Assembly (NCBI GenBank): GCA_019448385.1
Contig: JAGTXO010000071.1
Coordinates: 62,001 to 126,000, forward strand
Source: Diacronema lutheri
Taxonomy: Eukaryota > Haptophyta > Pavlovophyceae > Pavlovales > Pavlovaceae
Direction of reading: 5' to 3'
DNA: 64,000 nucleotides
Part shown: in pieces, positions 49,710-62,800 of the stretch
Layout of the letters: every line of letters begins with the position of its first letter
Numbering within the stretch: position 1 is the first letter of the stretch
Notes under the pieces: model-generated
Seen by the model: only the letters and a program-made list of their open reading frames with translations
Databases searched by the model: none
Told to the model about the DNA's origin: nothing
Program-made: the position numbers and the translations under genes

Positions 49710-50124
49710 GCTGTGCGAGCGTGCACGCGACGAGATCTCGTCGGGCGTGCCGTCCGTTCGTTCAGAGCAGAGCGCGTCGGACCGGCAGACAGACGATGCA
49801 GCGCGCGAAGGCACCTGCGGCGCGCGGCGTGGCCTCGCGTGCCGTCACGAAGCCGCCTGCGCGCACTGCGGAGGCGGCGAGCGCGACGAGGGCGGGCGCG
49901 GACGAGGTGCTGAGCGGCGTCACGTACGCGCCCTCGCTCGCCGAGCTCGACGCCGCGGCGCTGACGATGCGCGCGGCGTACCACACCGACCGCCCCTGAG
50001 ACGATGCGCGGCGCCCGCGGAGGACTGGTCCGTTGGCGCGCAAACCGTGGGCGAAAGGGCGCGAAGCCAACGGCCGTCCGCGCACGTTCAAACGCGCGCA
50101 TACGGGTGGCATCCTCCCACCTTC

Positions 50125-50997
50125 GGCGCCGCTTTCCAAAAGGGTGTAGGGTGTAGGGTGTAGGATGCAAAACAAGCCCTCCCCACATTTGGGCCCGACG
50201 TCATTCCTTCTTCGAAGCCGTGACGTTCCTCACATACGAGTACCTTTACTTAGTGTAGGATGTATCTATTCTCTAGGTATTTGCATAGTGTAGGGTGTAG
50301 GATACGTACGGTTATGAAAGTCCCATAGGGGGGAGAAGGAATGACGCTGTGACGAAAGAAGGAATGACGTCGGGCCCAAATGTGGGGAGGGCTTGTTTTG
50401 CATCCTACACCCTACACCCTACACCCTTTTAGAAAGCGGCGGCGCCTCGGAGCATGGCGGCTCGACAGCATGGCGCCTCGACAGCATGGCGTCGTCCAGC
50501 GTGGCGTCCAGGATGGCGACTGCGCCCGGGCCGTGACGCCGCGACGTCGTTCGGCTGCGTCACGGAGGAGCGCCATCCGTGCGCCACGGAGGAGCGGCAG
50601 GACCACGACGCGGCGTGACGCTGGACGACGCCATGCTGTATAGGCGCCATGCTGTCGAGCCGCCATGCTCTGAGGCGCCGCCGCTTTTCAAAAGGGTGTA
50701 GGGTGTAGGGTGTAGGATGCAAAACAAGCCCTCCCCACATCTGGGCCCGACGTCATTCCTTCTTTCGTCACAGCGTCATTCCTTCACTCCCTGTAGGACT
50801 TTCGTAACCGTACTTATCCTACACCCTACACTATGCAAATACTTAGAGAATAGATACATCCTACACTAAGTAAAAGTACTCGTATGTGAGTAACGTCACG
50901 GCTTCGAAGAAGGAATGACGTCGGGCCCAAATGTGGGGAGGGCTTGTTTTGCATCCTACACCCTACACCCTACACCCTTTTAGAAAGCGGCGGCGCC
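50125..50997. repeat. Nested giant palindrome (copy 2)
   Basis: Same two inverted MITE-like units with GTAGGGT heptamers as in copy 1. Two substitutions seen, both inside the first unit. Confidence 0.85.
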
Positions 50998-51091
50998 TCA
51001 GAGCATGGCGCCCGCCCGCTCGAGCCGGACCTCCGCGCAGCCGGACTCGCCCCGCCCCGGGCTGCTCTGGCTGGGCGACGTCGTGCGCGCC

Positions 51092-51463
51092 TCAGAACGC
51101 CGCGCTCGCCACGCGCACGTAGCCCTCGTCCGGGTCCGGCTCGGGCGCCGCGTCGCGCACCGAGCGCGACGCGGCCTCGACGCCCGGCGTTTCGGCACGC
51201 GAGGCGACGGATGCCTCGTCCGGCCGGCCCCACGGCAGCTGCAGCTCGAGCTGGCGCTGGATGATGCGCGGCGTCGCCACGCGCCCGTGCTGCACCTCGC
51301 GACGTCGCGCGCGCACGTAGAGCACGATCGCCACCGAGCCGCTGAGGCCCATCATCGCGCCGAGCAGCACCGAGATTGTGGTCTCATTGTCTGCTTGGGC
51401 GCGAACGGAAAACGCGCGAAGGGTGGCGACGAAGATCGTTGGGTTGGGTTGGGCCACCGGCTC
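51092..51463 (-). CDS. Small single-TM protein of the element (copy 2)
   Basis: Identical to the copy 1 frame: membrane helix TTISVLLGAMMGLSGS, basic stop-transfer and charged tail. Confidence 0.45.
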   Translation of the reverse strand, partial: EPVAQPNPTIFVATLRAFSVRAQADNETTISVLLGAMMGLSGSVAIVLYVRARRREVQHGRVATPRIIQRQLELQLPWGRPDEASVASRAETPGVEAASRSVRDAAPEPDPDEGYVRVASAAF

Positions 51464-51566
51464 CCGAGGATTGCTTGTGGCGCTCGACTGACCGTTGGCC
51501 CAGCTTTTTTTTTTCTCGAACCTACTGTGGAGCCGCCTGCAGCGTGATCTCCCGCGCACAACGACC

Positions 51567-54093
51567 ATGGCCGCCATCGACCTGCGCGCCTTCGACGCGG
51601 CGCTCGTCAACTGCGAGATCGTGAGCACGCGGCCGGTCAAGCCGAGCGAGCAGGCGCGCACGGTCGACAAGCTGAGCTACGGGCCGTCGCGCCGCGCGCT
51701 CGCCTTCGTCTCGCCGCCCTGCGTCGTCGACTGGCCCGAGCTCACGGGCGACGGCAACTTTGGCACCATGTACGGGCCGACGGACGTCGACAAGGCGGCG
51801 TACACGGCCGGCGTGACCGACAAGGAGCTGCCGATTGAAGGCGCGCCGCTCGCGCAGATGGACGCCTACTTTGGCGCCCTGCGCGCCATCGACGATCAGC
51901 GCGTCGAGACGGTGCACGCGCGCCAGAAGGAGCTGCTCAACACGCGCGGCCTCTCGAAGGAGGAGGTGCGCGGCAAGCTCTCGCCCGCCGTCAAGCCCAA
52001 GTACGAGGACGACACGCTCGCGCACACGCGGCTGAACATGTCGACGCGCACGTTCACGTGGGCGGGCTCCGAGCGCGTCGTGCCGCTCGTCGACGCGCGG
52101 CGCGAACCGGTCGACGAGATCCGGCACGAGGACGTCTGCGCCATCGCCACGCAGCTCGACCGCGTCTACACGGGGCTCACGGGCTCGATGTTTGGCACCA
52201 AGTGGAACGTGTGCGGGGTCATGCTCCTGAAGCGCGCCGAGCAGCGGCCGCAGCCCGGCTCGGACGCCTTCGCCTCGTACGGCGTGCCCGCCTGGGCCGA
52301 CACGTTCGACTCCACGGGGCTGTACGTGCCCGGCGAGCGCGAGCGCGCGGCGGCGCTCGCGGCGGTGGCCGGTCTGCGCACGGCGCGCGCGCCGGCCGGG
52401 CCGGGCGGGCGCGAGCTCGCGCGCGCGCAGGGCTACCATCGCGCCGAGCGGGCTGCGAGCGCGGCGGCGGCGCGCGCGGCGATGGCCGAGGGCGGCCAGC
52501 AGTGCGCGCTCCACGGCGCGGTCGTCAAATCGGCGCTGCGCGGCGTGGGCAACCGGCTGCATCTTTGCGACGCGCCGGGCGGAACGGGCAAGACGTTCGT
52601 CGAGCGCGCCATTATCGCCGCCGTGCGCGCGGATGGGCACGCGGTCGTCGTGGGCGCGTCCTCGGGCGTCGCCGCCACGCTGCTGCCCGACGGCCGCACC
52701 TTCCACTTGACCTTCAAGGTGCCCGGCGGTGCCGACTCCGACGGGCAAGCCGTTCAATGGCGTGCCGCGCTCCGAGCGCGGGCGCTCCCTGGCCGCCGCG
52801 GCGGCTGGTCGTGTGGGACGAGGCGCCGATGCAGACGCGGTGCCACCTCGACTCGCCTGATCGGTGTTTGCGCGACGTGACGGGCGTCGACGAGCGCTTC
52901 GGCGGCGAGACGCTGCTGCTCGCCGGCGACTTTCGCCAGTGCTTGCCGGTGGTGCGGCGCGGCTCGCGCGCGCAGATCGTGCGCTCCTGCCTCAAGTACT
53001 CGGCGCCGTGGCAGCACGATCGGCAGCACGCCTTGGTCGAGAACGTTCGCGCCTCGAGCGCGGCGCGCGACACGGGCGACGCGCTCGGCGCGGGCGAGTG
53101 GGCGGAGCTGCTGCGCAGCCCCGGCGACGGCGCCGTTCCCGCGGCGGTGCCGGCGGCCGGGGCCATGCCCGGCGCATTCCCGCTCGATCCCGTGCAGCTG
53201 CCCGAGGCCGTCGGCGGCGTCCCCATCCGCGTGGGCTCGGCCTACCCGACGGAGCTCGTGACGACTTTGTCCACGGCGCGACGTGTTGGACCGACGACGG
53301 CTCGCTGTGCGACCGCGCGGTGCTCTGCGCCAAGCAGACGGACGTGGCGCGGATCAACTGGCTGGCGATCGGCCGCTTCCCGGGCGCGGCGGCGAGGTGC
53401 GCGTCGGCGGACGAGCTGGCGCGACGACGGGGCGGGCAAGCAGATTGCGCGGGCGTCGGTCGAATTCCTCGACTCGCTCGAGCACGCGCAGATGCCGCAC
53501 CGCGTCCTCGACCTGAAGCCCGGGATGGTGGTGATGCTGCCGCGCAACCTCTCGCCCGGCGAGGGGCTGTGCGGCGGCACGCGGCTGATCGTGCGCGGCG
53601 TGCGCGCCGGCGGCCGGCTGCTCGAGTGCGCACGCCCCGGCGCGGCCGCCGGGCGCGACAGCACCGTGCTCGTCGCGCGTGTCGACCACCACTCGCCCGA
53701 CGACGGCACGTTCGCGCTTGTGCGGATGCGCCGCCAGTTCCCCGGTGCGGCCGGCGTAACGAGGCGCAGGGGCAAGCGCTCGGGTGCGCGGGCGTGTGGC
53801 TCGCCGAGCCGTGCTTCACGCACGGCCAGCTCCACGTGGCCGCTTCGCGCGTCGGGCACACGTCGCGCGTCCGCTTTGCGCTCGGCGCGGACCTCGTGAC
53901 GCGCAGCGTCGTCTTCAAAGAGGTGCTCCGCGCGGTCAGCGGTGGCGAGGCGGCGGCGGCGGCGCTCGCCGCGGCCGCCGTCGCCGCCGCGCGCGAATGC
54001 GCGGCGGCGGCGCGCGGTGGCGGCGGGCGCGGACGGCGCGCGCGGCGCCGGCGGCGGGCGGCGCGCTGGCGGCGGGCGCGCCGCCGGCGCGCG
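51567..54093 (+). CDS. ssDNA-binding-like domain joined to Helitron/PIF1-type helicase (copy 2)
   Basis: Same domain order and same three-frame layout as copy 1. One visible amino-acid change after the ssDNA-binding-like part (PDERER in copy 1, PGERER here). Walker A, DEAP and the C-terminal Helitron-type motifs are all recognisable. Confidence 0.7.
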
Positions 54094-55473
54094 GTGCTGG
54101 CCAGCACCCGCCGGCGCGACGCCCGCCGCGCCGCTCGCGCCGACGCGCAGCCGTCGGGTGCTCGCCAGCACCGCGCGCCGCGCGACCGGCCCGCGTACCT
54201 GCGCGCCCTTCTAGGGCGCGCAGGGCGGCGCCAATGCGGCCGGCGCGCAGGGGCCTCACGCTGGCGCGCTGCCCGCCGCCGCGTGGGTCGCCGCTGCGCG
54301 CGTGCCGTCGGCGCTGCCGCCGCCCGGCGTCGCGCTCGCGCCGCAGCCGCAGCCGCCGCCGCCGCCGTCGCCGCCGCCTGCCGCCTGCCGGCAAGCTGGG
54401 CAAGTGCGCAGCGGCGGCGACGGCGGTGCGCGACCCGGCGAGCAGGCGGCGCGCCGCCGAGCCGGGGGCGGGCTCCGTGGGCGACGAGGCTCGCCCGCCA
54501 CTCGCACTACTCGCGCGCCAAGTGCGCACAACGCGCCCCCCCCCCCCCCCCCCCCCCACCCCACCCCCCGATGAATTTAATGCTCATACCATGGCGTCGC
54601 GCCACGGCAGTACGCCCGTGGCCCCGGCGGCCAGCCTCGCGCCGCTACGCCGTGTCGTCGCGGCCGGCGCACACAGCGAACTGTGTTTCCGCGGCACATG
54701 CCCGGCTGCTCGCGCGCTGCAAGCTTGCCGAACTGCTCGCGCTGGAATGGCGCGTTGCGGGCGTGCCCGCGCACCGCGCGTGTGCCATGCGCGTTCCGGG
54801 AGCGCCGCGCCGCGCGCCAAAGCGGCGCGCGGCGGACGTGCGGCCTCGGGCCGAAGAGGGGCCGGCGCGACCGGCCGCGAGGCGGGCGCAGACGCTCGGC
54901 GTGCCGGTCGATGCGTCGTCCAAATCCGCGTCGGGCGGATGCGCGCCTGGGCCGGCGCTGCGTGCAGTCGGCGGGGCCCGGCCACGCGCTCGGGCGTAAC
55001 GTTCGCGCCTGTTCGGCCGAGGCGCACTCGCCGTCCCCTCGCGCCGGCAACGTGCGTGCGGGCCAGCACGCAGGCAGCGTACGATGCCACGGCAGCGGCG
55101 AGCGCGTCCCCGCCGGTGTGCCGCTCGGCGCCCCGTCACGCGCAACGTGCGCGCCGCCCGCTGCATGCGCACGCATACGCGCGCTGGCAGCGTGCGCAAA
55201 ATTGCCCGGGCAAGATCGTCCCGCGCTCGCGCCGCCGACGCATCATTCCATGTGTCCGTTTCGGCATCTGCCACCATCCACCAGCCCTCGAAAGCCGGCT
55301 TGCGCGTGGGCGCCCGTCCGGTGCGAGAAGCGGCTCGCGTCCTCGCGCGGGGCGCCTCCGCGCCAGGCGCCCGGCGCGCGCTCGTCTTGCCGCGCCACCA
55401 CGCTGATCTGCGCCCAACCCTCGCTCGCCAATTCCCCCGTCGTCCCTGCTGCGCAGCCCGCAACAGCGCGCGC

Positions 55474-56897
55474 ATGGCGCGTGCACGGCGCGGCGCCTTG
55501 AGCAAGTTTTACGTCGTCGGTCGGCAGCCTGTGGAAGACGCGTTTGACGGCCCGATGTGGCCGGTGAGAGTGCCCGGCGTGCCGCGTGGTGAGCGCCTGC
55601 ACGGCTTGCCGGGCTCGGCGCGCGCCCAGCCAGCCTCCCTCCATCCCGCCGCAAACCGTGCGTGCGCACCCCGCACACCCGGCGCTGCGCGGCGCGGCGC
55701 AGGCGCGAAAAACGAGGGCAGCGCGTGCTACACGACCGTCCTTATGCAATCGCTCTTCGCCCTGAACATGCTCCGTGCGATGCTTCGCTCCGCTTCGCGC
55801 CGTGCCAACAGCGTCGAGAGGGCGCGTTTTCGGGACTTTGGCACGCTGATCGAGGACACCAGGGCGCCGACACGGCTGTGTCTTGTGTCCGTCATCGACG
55901 TCATCTCGGGCCGTGGCGCGCGAAGGACGCCGCAGGATGCCGCTGAGTTCTTCCGGTTGCTGCTCGGCCGAGTGCCCGGGCTCGCTGCGGCCTTTGAAGC
56001 CGACACACGCGTCGGGCCAGTGCTCGAGCAGATCGCCGTGCCTTCAGAGGCCGGCGAGGGCATCGCCGTACTCGTCAGCGTCGGCGGCGATGCGGCGCGC
56101 GCGCTTGCACACGCTCTGGGGGGCGCCGCTGGGCCGCCGCGGGATCGCCACACGAACGCGGGCCACTCGGGCGTGCTCACGCCAGCCAGCATTGCTGTCG
56201 AGGCGCCGCGCACGACGCGCGGCAATGGCTCGCAGTGCAAGAACAACCGCGCGCTCGTGTGCGCGCCGCGGCTGCTGCTCGGCGGGCGCGACCACCTCCC
56301 CGTCGCCGGCGTGGTGCACGTGGGCGAGGGGCCGATGAGCGGGCACCTTGTCGCCATCGTGCTCCGCAACGAGGCTTGGTTTCCGTGCGACGACTACAAC
56401 GTGCGGCGGCGCGCACGGTCGCTCGGTGCCGCGACCGGCGGTCGAGCGCAGCCGCGACCGCCCCGTCCTCCCGCGCGGCACGCGCGCGTGGCCTGAAAGC
56501 TCGCGCGCGCGCCTGCCGCACGCACGCGCGTTGCCCGCGCAGATCTACAACGTGCCTGAGTCCGACGCGCTGGCGTGGGCAAGTGGTGCGAGCATGCTCG
56601 TTCACAGCCGGCTCGACGTGGAGCCGTTGGACCCGGCGCTGGGCTCAGCGTCACCGCCGTCGGCCGCATCGCCTGCGTGGCCGAGCTCGGAGCCCGACGC
56701 GCCGACCTTGCCGGCAGCCTGGCCGCGGGTGCGGCAGATGGCAGCGGTGCCAACAGATGCGACGATCGGCATCGCGGAGACGGCTGCAGACATCTCTACG
56801 GCGGCGATCGGCCCAGCTGCGTGCGAGGCCCGCCAAGTTGTCTCCGTGACGCGCGCATTGCCAACAGCGGTGAGTGCGTCCTCGTCTCCGGCGGCCG

Positions 56898-56930
<33 letters not shown>

Positions 56931-57147
56931 ACACACACACACAACTCTCCCTACCTTCTTCCTCCTTTCGCACCTCGCACGCGCACGCCGTCCGCTGTCC
57001 GCTGTCCGCGGCCCAAATTGCCTTGCGGAAGCCGAGCAGGCAGAGCCCTGCTTGGATGGCTCCAGCGCGCATCTTGTGGATGGCGACGCTGTGGGCGAGC
57101 ACGGACGCTCAAATGTGACCAGTGGCGCGCACGTGCACGTGCGCTAA
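55474..57147 (+). CDS. USP-type ubiquitin protease (copy 2)
   Basis: Same exons and same 453-aa product as copy 1. The second intron carries C28 and a longer AC run, 5 nt more than copy 1. The exons are unchanged, which supports the splice model. Confidence 0.75.
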
Positions 57148-57501
57148 CTGGACGTCGAGCGTGTGCGCCTTGTCCGCACGTGTGCACTCACGTGCGTCTG
57201 CGGCGATCTGCCCGGCGTAGTAGTCCGCGCGCGCGGGAGCCGCGTCGGCAGTAGGAGCAGGATAACGTACTTGCGCCTGACGAGGACGGCGAGAAGTGCG
57301 GCTTTTCGCTCGGGGTCTACCATGCCGCCGAGGTTGGCGCTGGCGCGCGTGAGGCAGTCGGAGCGCGCTGGGCCCGGGTTGAAGGCCTCACCCCGGGGGA
57401 CGGGAGGATTCAAGGCGCCGAGCCGCTGCGGGTGCGGCGGGAGGCCCCGGGCGGGTGTGCTAATGCGGCTCGATGGCCGCCTGCCGGGGGGGGGGGGGGG
57501 G

Positions 57502-57544
<43 letters not shown>

Positions 57545-57942
57545 GGGCCGCCCGCGGAAACGGAGGTGAGCGTGTGGGAGCGGCGCGCGTCGGCGCGCGC
57601 GGCTGGCGTGCAGCACGGATAAGTCTTGTGTGGACTTCGCGGGGCGGATCCCGGTGCAGGGATTGCCGACGTAGGCCGCGAGCGCGAGCAGGGCGGGGAT
57701 GAAGACGGATGATGGGGTTGGGGCCAAGGCCGCCGCACCCGCAGCTATCACGGTGGCAGCGACCGCCACGGTCAGTGCGAGGCTCGCGTGGCCGCTGCGC
57801 GGGCAGCTCGCCCGCCAGGTCCAGGAGGGCCGGCCTGCGGCCTCAGTGCCCAGCGTTGGGCATGTCAGCGTCTGCGTCTGCGGGCCCGCCACTGCGATGG
57901 CGCATTGAGCCTGGCGCACCAAAACGCAATCGGTCCGCCGAT

Positions 57943-57981
<39 letters not shown>

Positions 57982-58595
57982 CGAGGCGTGCGCGGGGGCT
58001 TGGGGTGGGCTCCGGGTGCCGGCGCTGTGCCAGCGGCGGGCTTGGTTGACGCCGTCTCGCCGGGGCCCTTGCGCCTTGCGGCGCGAGCGTCGCGGAGGGG
58101 CGTCGGCTGCGCTGGCTCCGCGTCGGCGGTGGCGTGGGGCAGGCTCTTGTGGAGGGCGGAGTGCTCGCGCACGAGTCGGTTGCCAAGGCGGGCTGTCTGC
58201 GTGCCGTTGGGCTGCGCTTGGGCAGGTAGGACCTGCGGCCTCGGGGGCGGGCGGGTTTTCGTGTTGGGCCAGGCGGCAACGCGCACCGGCCGTGTTCGCG
58301 GCCGGCAGGCGGACGTCCGCAGCGGGGCGGAGAATGCGGGTGAAGCGCTTGCACGGGCGCGGTTCGCACCTGGCGGCCAGGCGATCACGAACCGTTGGGT
58401 CGCCCGGCTGTTTGGTGGAGCCGAGGGCAGCAAGGATAGCGAGCTTGGCCGCCTCATCGGTGACGAGCGGCACTGTTGCCCAGCTCTGTACCTCGAAGCC
58501 CTGGATGTGCAGGCGTCGGGGAAGTTCCCGGCAGCGTCGCCTGCGTCCGTCGAGAGGCGGACCGAAGTCGCGCCCGTGCCCCCGTTGGCGACACC
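57144..58595 (-). CDS. Membrane protein of the element (copy 2)
   Basis: Same exon-like stretches as copy 1. The C-tracts between them differ in length by one or two bases, which fits an intronic place. Its stop again overlaps the protease stop on the other strand. Confidence 0.45.
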
Positions 58596-59425
58596 GAGCT
58601 CTCGCTCGTTCACACCGGCCCGCCGACGCGGGCGCGTGGTGCGCGCGCGTTGGGTGCGTGTCTGCCTCGAGCAGCGTGCCCAGTCGCAGTGTGGGCGCGT
58701 GTCCGTCTGCCTCAAAACGCCACGTGGAGGGGAAGGCGCGGGGCGGGCTCGCCGAGGAGGTGCCGCCGCTCGCTGCCACCCGGCGCGGGCTCGGGGCAGC
58801 CGTCTTCGGGTGCCGCGCTCTTCGCGCCATGCACGAACGTTCCGCCGCGCTCGCAGCGCGCGAGCGCACACACAGAGCGCGCGGCGACCCCGGCGGGGGC
58901 AGTGCGTCCCGGTGGCACTCGCGGGCGCGCGCCTGGCCTGGGCGCAGCTGGGCGCGTTGCCGCCCGCGCAGCGAGCCGCCCGCGCGCCTCGCCGCGCGCG
59001 CGCTTCGTCGCACGCGTGCGCCCTGCATGCACGCGCACAGCGCGCGGCGGCTCGGCGCAGTGCAAGGCAGAGCGTGCTGCAACGGTTGCGAGGGCGCGCA
59101 CGCGCGGCGCGGCGCGCCCCTGTGTGGTCGCCTGCGCGCGGCGCGTGGTCCGGACGCAGCTCGGTGGCGTGATGCCGTTCGTGCAACACAGTGCGCGTGA
59201 GAGCCGCACGTGCACACCTGCAGTGCAACGCGGCATTGCACGCGTTGCGTGGGCGGAGCGCGGCTGGATGTGCTTGAGGTCGCGCAGCATGCCGCGCGCC
59301 GCGCGCTGTGCGGCGCAGCGAGTCGGCCATGCCCCTGGTCCTCGTCTCCGGGGGGGGGGGGGGGGGTGGTGGTGGCAACCAGGATCCGCCAGCGCGTGGT
59401 GGGCGCCGTCCAACTCCCAGCCAGG

Positions 59426-59827
59426 ATGCGCCCCGTTCTTCCCCGACACTCTCCGTCCAAACCCGCCGCCCAGCCTGCCGCCGCACCCGCCGCCAACGCC
59501 GCCGCGCACCCATCCGCCGAGCTCGCCTCGCGCGCGCTCGCGCTCACGCTGCGCGACGAGGCTGCGCAGGCCGGCGCGCGGCCGTGCAGAGCAGCGCAGG
59601 CCGGCGCGCGGCCGCGCGCGCGCGCTCACGTTGCGGCCGCGCAGCGAGCTTTCGCCGCGTCGCAGCCCCTCCGAGCAGCCACGATGCACGCCCCCGGAGG
59701 ACGTTGGCCGCGCTCGGAGGCCGCGCTCGGGCGCGCAAAGAGAGGCGGCGCGGGCAAACGAGTAGGCTCGGCGCGCTGGCGGGTCCTGGTTGTGGGAGAG
59801 CGGGGCATTCTCCAGGGCATCATGTAA
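59426..59827 (+). CDS. Start of the giant-gene frame joined to other sequence (copy 2 junction)
   Basis: The frame opens with the same MRPVLPRHSPSKP start as the copy 1 giant gene, leaves the shared sequence after about 27 codons, reads into new sequence (ELASRALALTLRDEAAQAG) and stops at 59827. It is either a short hybrid product or a non-functional remnant at a recombination point. Confidence 0.35.
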   Translation: MRPVLPRHSPSKPAAQPAAAPAANAAAHPSAELASRALALTLRDEAAQAGARPCRAAQAGARPRARAHVAAAQRAFAASQPLRAATMHAPGGRWPRSEAALGRAKRGGAGKRVGSARWRVLVVGERGILQGIM

Positions 59828-59885
59828 ATTCTCCCAAGTATCATCCGGGCCGCCATCCGGACACTGACGTGCCCACAGTCTGCAG
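59828..59885. promoter_or_regulatory. Short lower-GC leader before the next large ORF
   Basis: Contains TAAATTCTCCCAAGTATCATC, AT-richer than its surroundings, just upstream of the ATG at 59886. Plausible 5' UTR. Confidence 0.3.
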
Positions 59886-62800
59886 ATGGAGGACTCCGTG
59901 AAGGACGCTTTGCCCGGCGGGCGGGGCGGCTCGGACAGTTTCTCGCTGGCCCTCAGCACCATTCTGTCGCCGGGAGATACCCAACCCCACGTGGTCCCAT
60001 CCACTTGCCTCATCGCCCTGCTGCGTTACGCGGATTTCGGCACGAGCAGGGTTAGGGTGGGCGACACGGGGTGCTCGCAGCATGCGCTCAAGGTGGCGCT
60101 GCGCAACCTGCGCAAAGCATGCGCGGATGCGGACCGGTTTGGGCAGGTGCTCGTGGTCGTGCTACCGCTCTGCCTCCGCGCGTCCAGCGGCCTCGTGCAC
60201 TGGACGGCGGCGTACCTGCTCCTCGCGCCGCCCGCGCAGCGCGGCGCGCCGCCCGGCGCCGCGCTCGCCCTGCTCGCCGATTCGCGCACCTTGGGCAACG
60301 GCGAATCGGCGTACGCCACGGCGGCCGGCGTGCTCATCAAGAAGCTTGCGCAGCGCATCGGCAGAACAGCGCCGCCCATCGATGCCTTCAAGGCGCCCCC
60401 GCAGAGTGGGGCCGCGTGTTGCTTCGCCGCGGCAACAGTCGCGGCCGAGGTCGTGGCGAGCGCATCGACGCTCTACGGCCGCCGCGCGAGTGTCCTTGTC
60501 GACATCAAGAAGGCTTTGGACGCGCGCCTCGCGCGCCTCACGACGGCCGCGTACGAGGAGACCCGCGCGCGCACGCTCCGCGCCGCCATCGGCGCTCTGC
60601 TCGGCGACCGCGCCAGGCGCTTCGGCCCGTTCACCCGCGAGGCCGCGCGGCTCGCCGAGGCCGCGCGGCTCGCCGAGGCGTGCGATGCCAGTGTCGGCGG
60701 ATCCGCGCCCGACGGGCTGCTGCAGGCCGTCGAGGCGGCGCTGCGCGCGCCCGACGACCGCATCGCACGCACGGCCGCGCTCGACGCGCTCACGGGCGCT
60801 GCAGGCCGCGCGCTGTCGACGGCGGCCAGGCCGCGCGGCGCGGCGGCGCCAAGGCCGCCGTCGCGAGCGCCACCGCCGCGTGCGCCGCAGCGGCGCGCCG
60901 CCTCGGCGTGGGGGCCCCGACCATTCAGCAGCCTCGGCGGGGGCGAGGGCGACGGGGACGATGGCGACGCCACCACCGCTGACGACGGGGAGGGCGCGGA
61001 GGACGGGGACGACGACCCCGCGGGCGCGGCGGCTGCGGCGGTGGCGACGGGCACGGCGGCGACGAGCGCGGTGGCGGCGGGCGCGGCGCCAACCTCGCCG
61101 GCGGCGGCGGACGGCGGTGGCTCGGCGCCGCTCGAACGCCGCTGCGTCTACACTGCGCCTGATGAGGGCGACGCGGACGCGCGCGTGTACGACGCCAAGG
61201 ACCCCGAGCAGCTAAAAGCGGGCAGGGCGCGGCTACGGGCGAACAGCGGGCGCGCGCCCGCCGTGGTCGACACGCTTTTCGCGCACGCGACGGGCACGAT
61301 CGTCACGCGGCAGCGCACGGAGGGCGTGACCGGCGCGGGCATGCACCACCTCGCCGCCCCGACGCAGGGCGCGGGGTACGGTGCCGTCGTGCGGGCCGAG
61401 CTGGGCGAGCCCGGCTTCGCGGGGACGACATGGCACATGACGTCGGGCGTGGAGAACCAGCCGCGCGCGGTACGAGCGGCCGCGCGCGCGTACGCGCACG
61501 ACGGCTGGGGCGGCGTGTACAATGCGCACGAGGACTTTGCCGCCTTCGAGGGCTTGCCGCGGCTCGCCGCGCCCGAATCGCTCGCGGCCATCGCCGGCGG
61601 GTCGGCGGACGCGGTGTTCTGCTGGCGGTCCGGCCGGTCCGTCATCGGCGAGGTGACGACGGTTCACTTCAATGGCGACCGCGCCGCCGCCATCGACCAC
61701 GCGCGGGCGCTGCGCGTCAGGCCCGATTGGCGCTCGCAGCCCAGGATCTACGAGGCGGCGTGCGGCGCGGAGGGCACGGTGCTGCTCGTGTGGGTCGTGC
61801 CCGACCGTCACAAGAACCCGCGGCTGGACTGGGCGCCGATTCTCGTCGTGATCCACCTGCCCGCCGACCCCGACTGGCTCGCGCGCGCCACGCCGGCGAT
61901 CGCGAAGGCGCGGCGCGAGGTCGAGGACGGACGCGCGCGCGCGGAGGCGCGCGGCGTGCCGCAGCACCTCGCCTACACGCTGAGCCCACGCTTCCGAGGC
62001 ACCGCGCCGCGCGGAGCCGCGCGCGTGCCGCCGCGCCTCGGCGCGAGCGACGCGCGCGAGGCGCGCGCGCTCGCGGCGCTCGAGCCGGCGCTCATGTTCG
62101 CGCCGGCCTGGCGGCGCGCGGTGCGCGCGGCGAGCCGCGCCCCCGGCAGTGGCGCCGCGGCCGTCGAGCGCGCGCTCGCGCGCCTGCACAACGCGCTCGA
62201 GCCCGATGACGAGAGCGCGCCCGAGTCGACGCGCGTCGCGCCGCTCGCCGCCGCGCTCGAGCAGTCGGCGGGCTGGCCGGCGGGCACGGCGCGCATGGCG
62301 GCAAGCGTGACCAAGGGCCCCGGCGTCGGAGATGGCGCAGGTGGCGACGAAGTGACCAAAGTGGAGGAAACGGCGAAGACGAGCGGCGACGGCTGCACCG
62401 GCACGCCTCCTCTGCGCCCGGCCGCGCGCGCGGCCGGCGCGGCGGACGACGGAGGGGCGGCGGTCGTGGCGGGCGTCGAGGGCGAGCGCGACGCACTCGC
62501 CAAGACGGGTGCCGGCGGCTGCGACGACGACGCTCGCGAGCCGCTGTCGGCCGGCAAGCCCGGCGCACTCGCCGCCGCGGCGACCGTCGGGGGTCTCGGC
62601 GAGCTCGTCGGCAGCCTATGCGCGTGGCTGGCGCGCGGCGCGGCTGGCGGCGCCATCGCGGCCATCTCCCCCGGGACGGCCGCGCGCGGAGCAAACGGCA
62701 CGCCGCAGCGCGCCGAGCCGCCGGCCGCCGGCGATCCCGTCGCTCCGCACGCGCGCGTCGCCGCTGCGGCGCCCTTGGCGGGCAGCGCGGCGGCGCCGTC

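Larger units (their letters stand above)
48126..59505 (+). mobile_element. Large mobile element, copy 2 (shared block)
   Basis: Matches copy 1 at a constant offset, starting 110 bp after the FN3 gene stop. By eye I find about seven single-base differences, several homopolymer length changes, and 74 bp at the left end (48148-48221) absent from copy 1. The match ends abruptly at 59505 in a GCC-rich stretch, just inside the first residues of the giant-gene frame. All cargo of the shared block is present in the same state as in copy 1. The identity implies a very recent duplication, transposition or conversion. Confidence 0.9.
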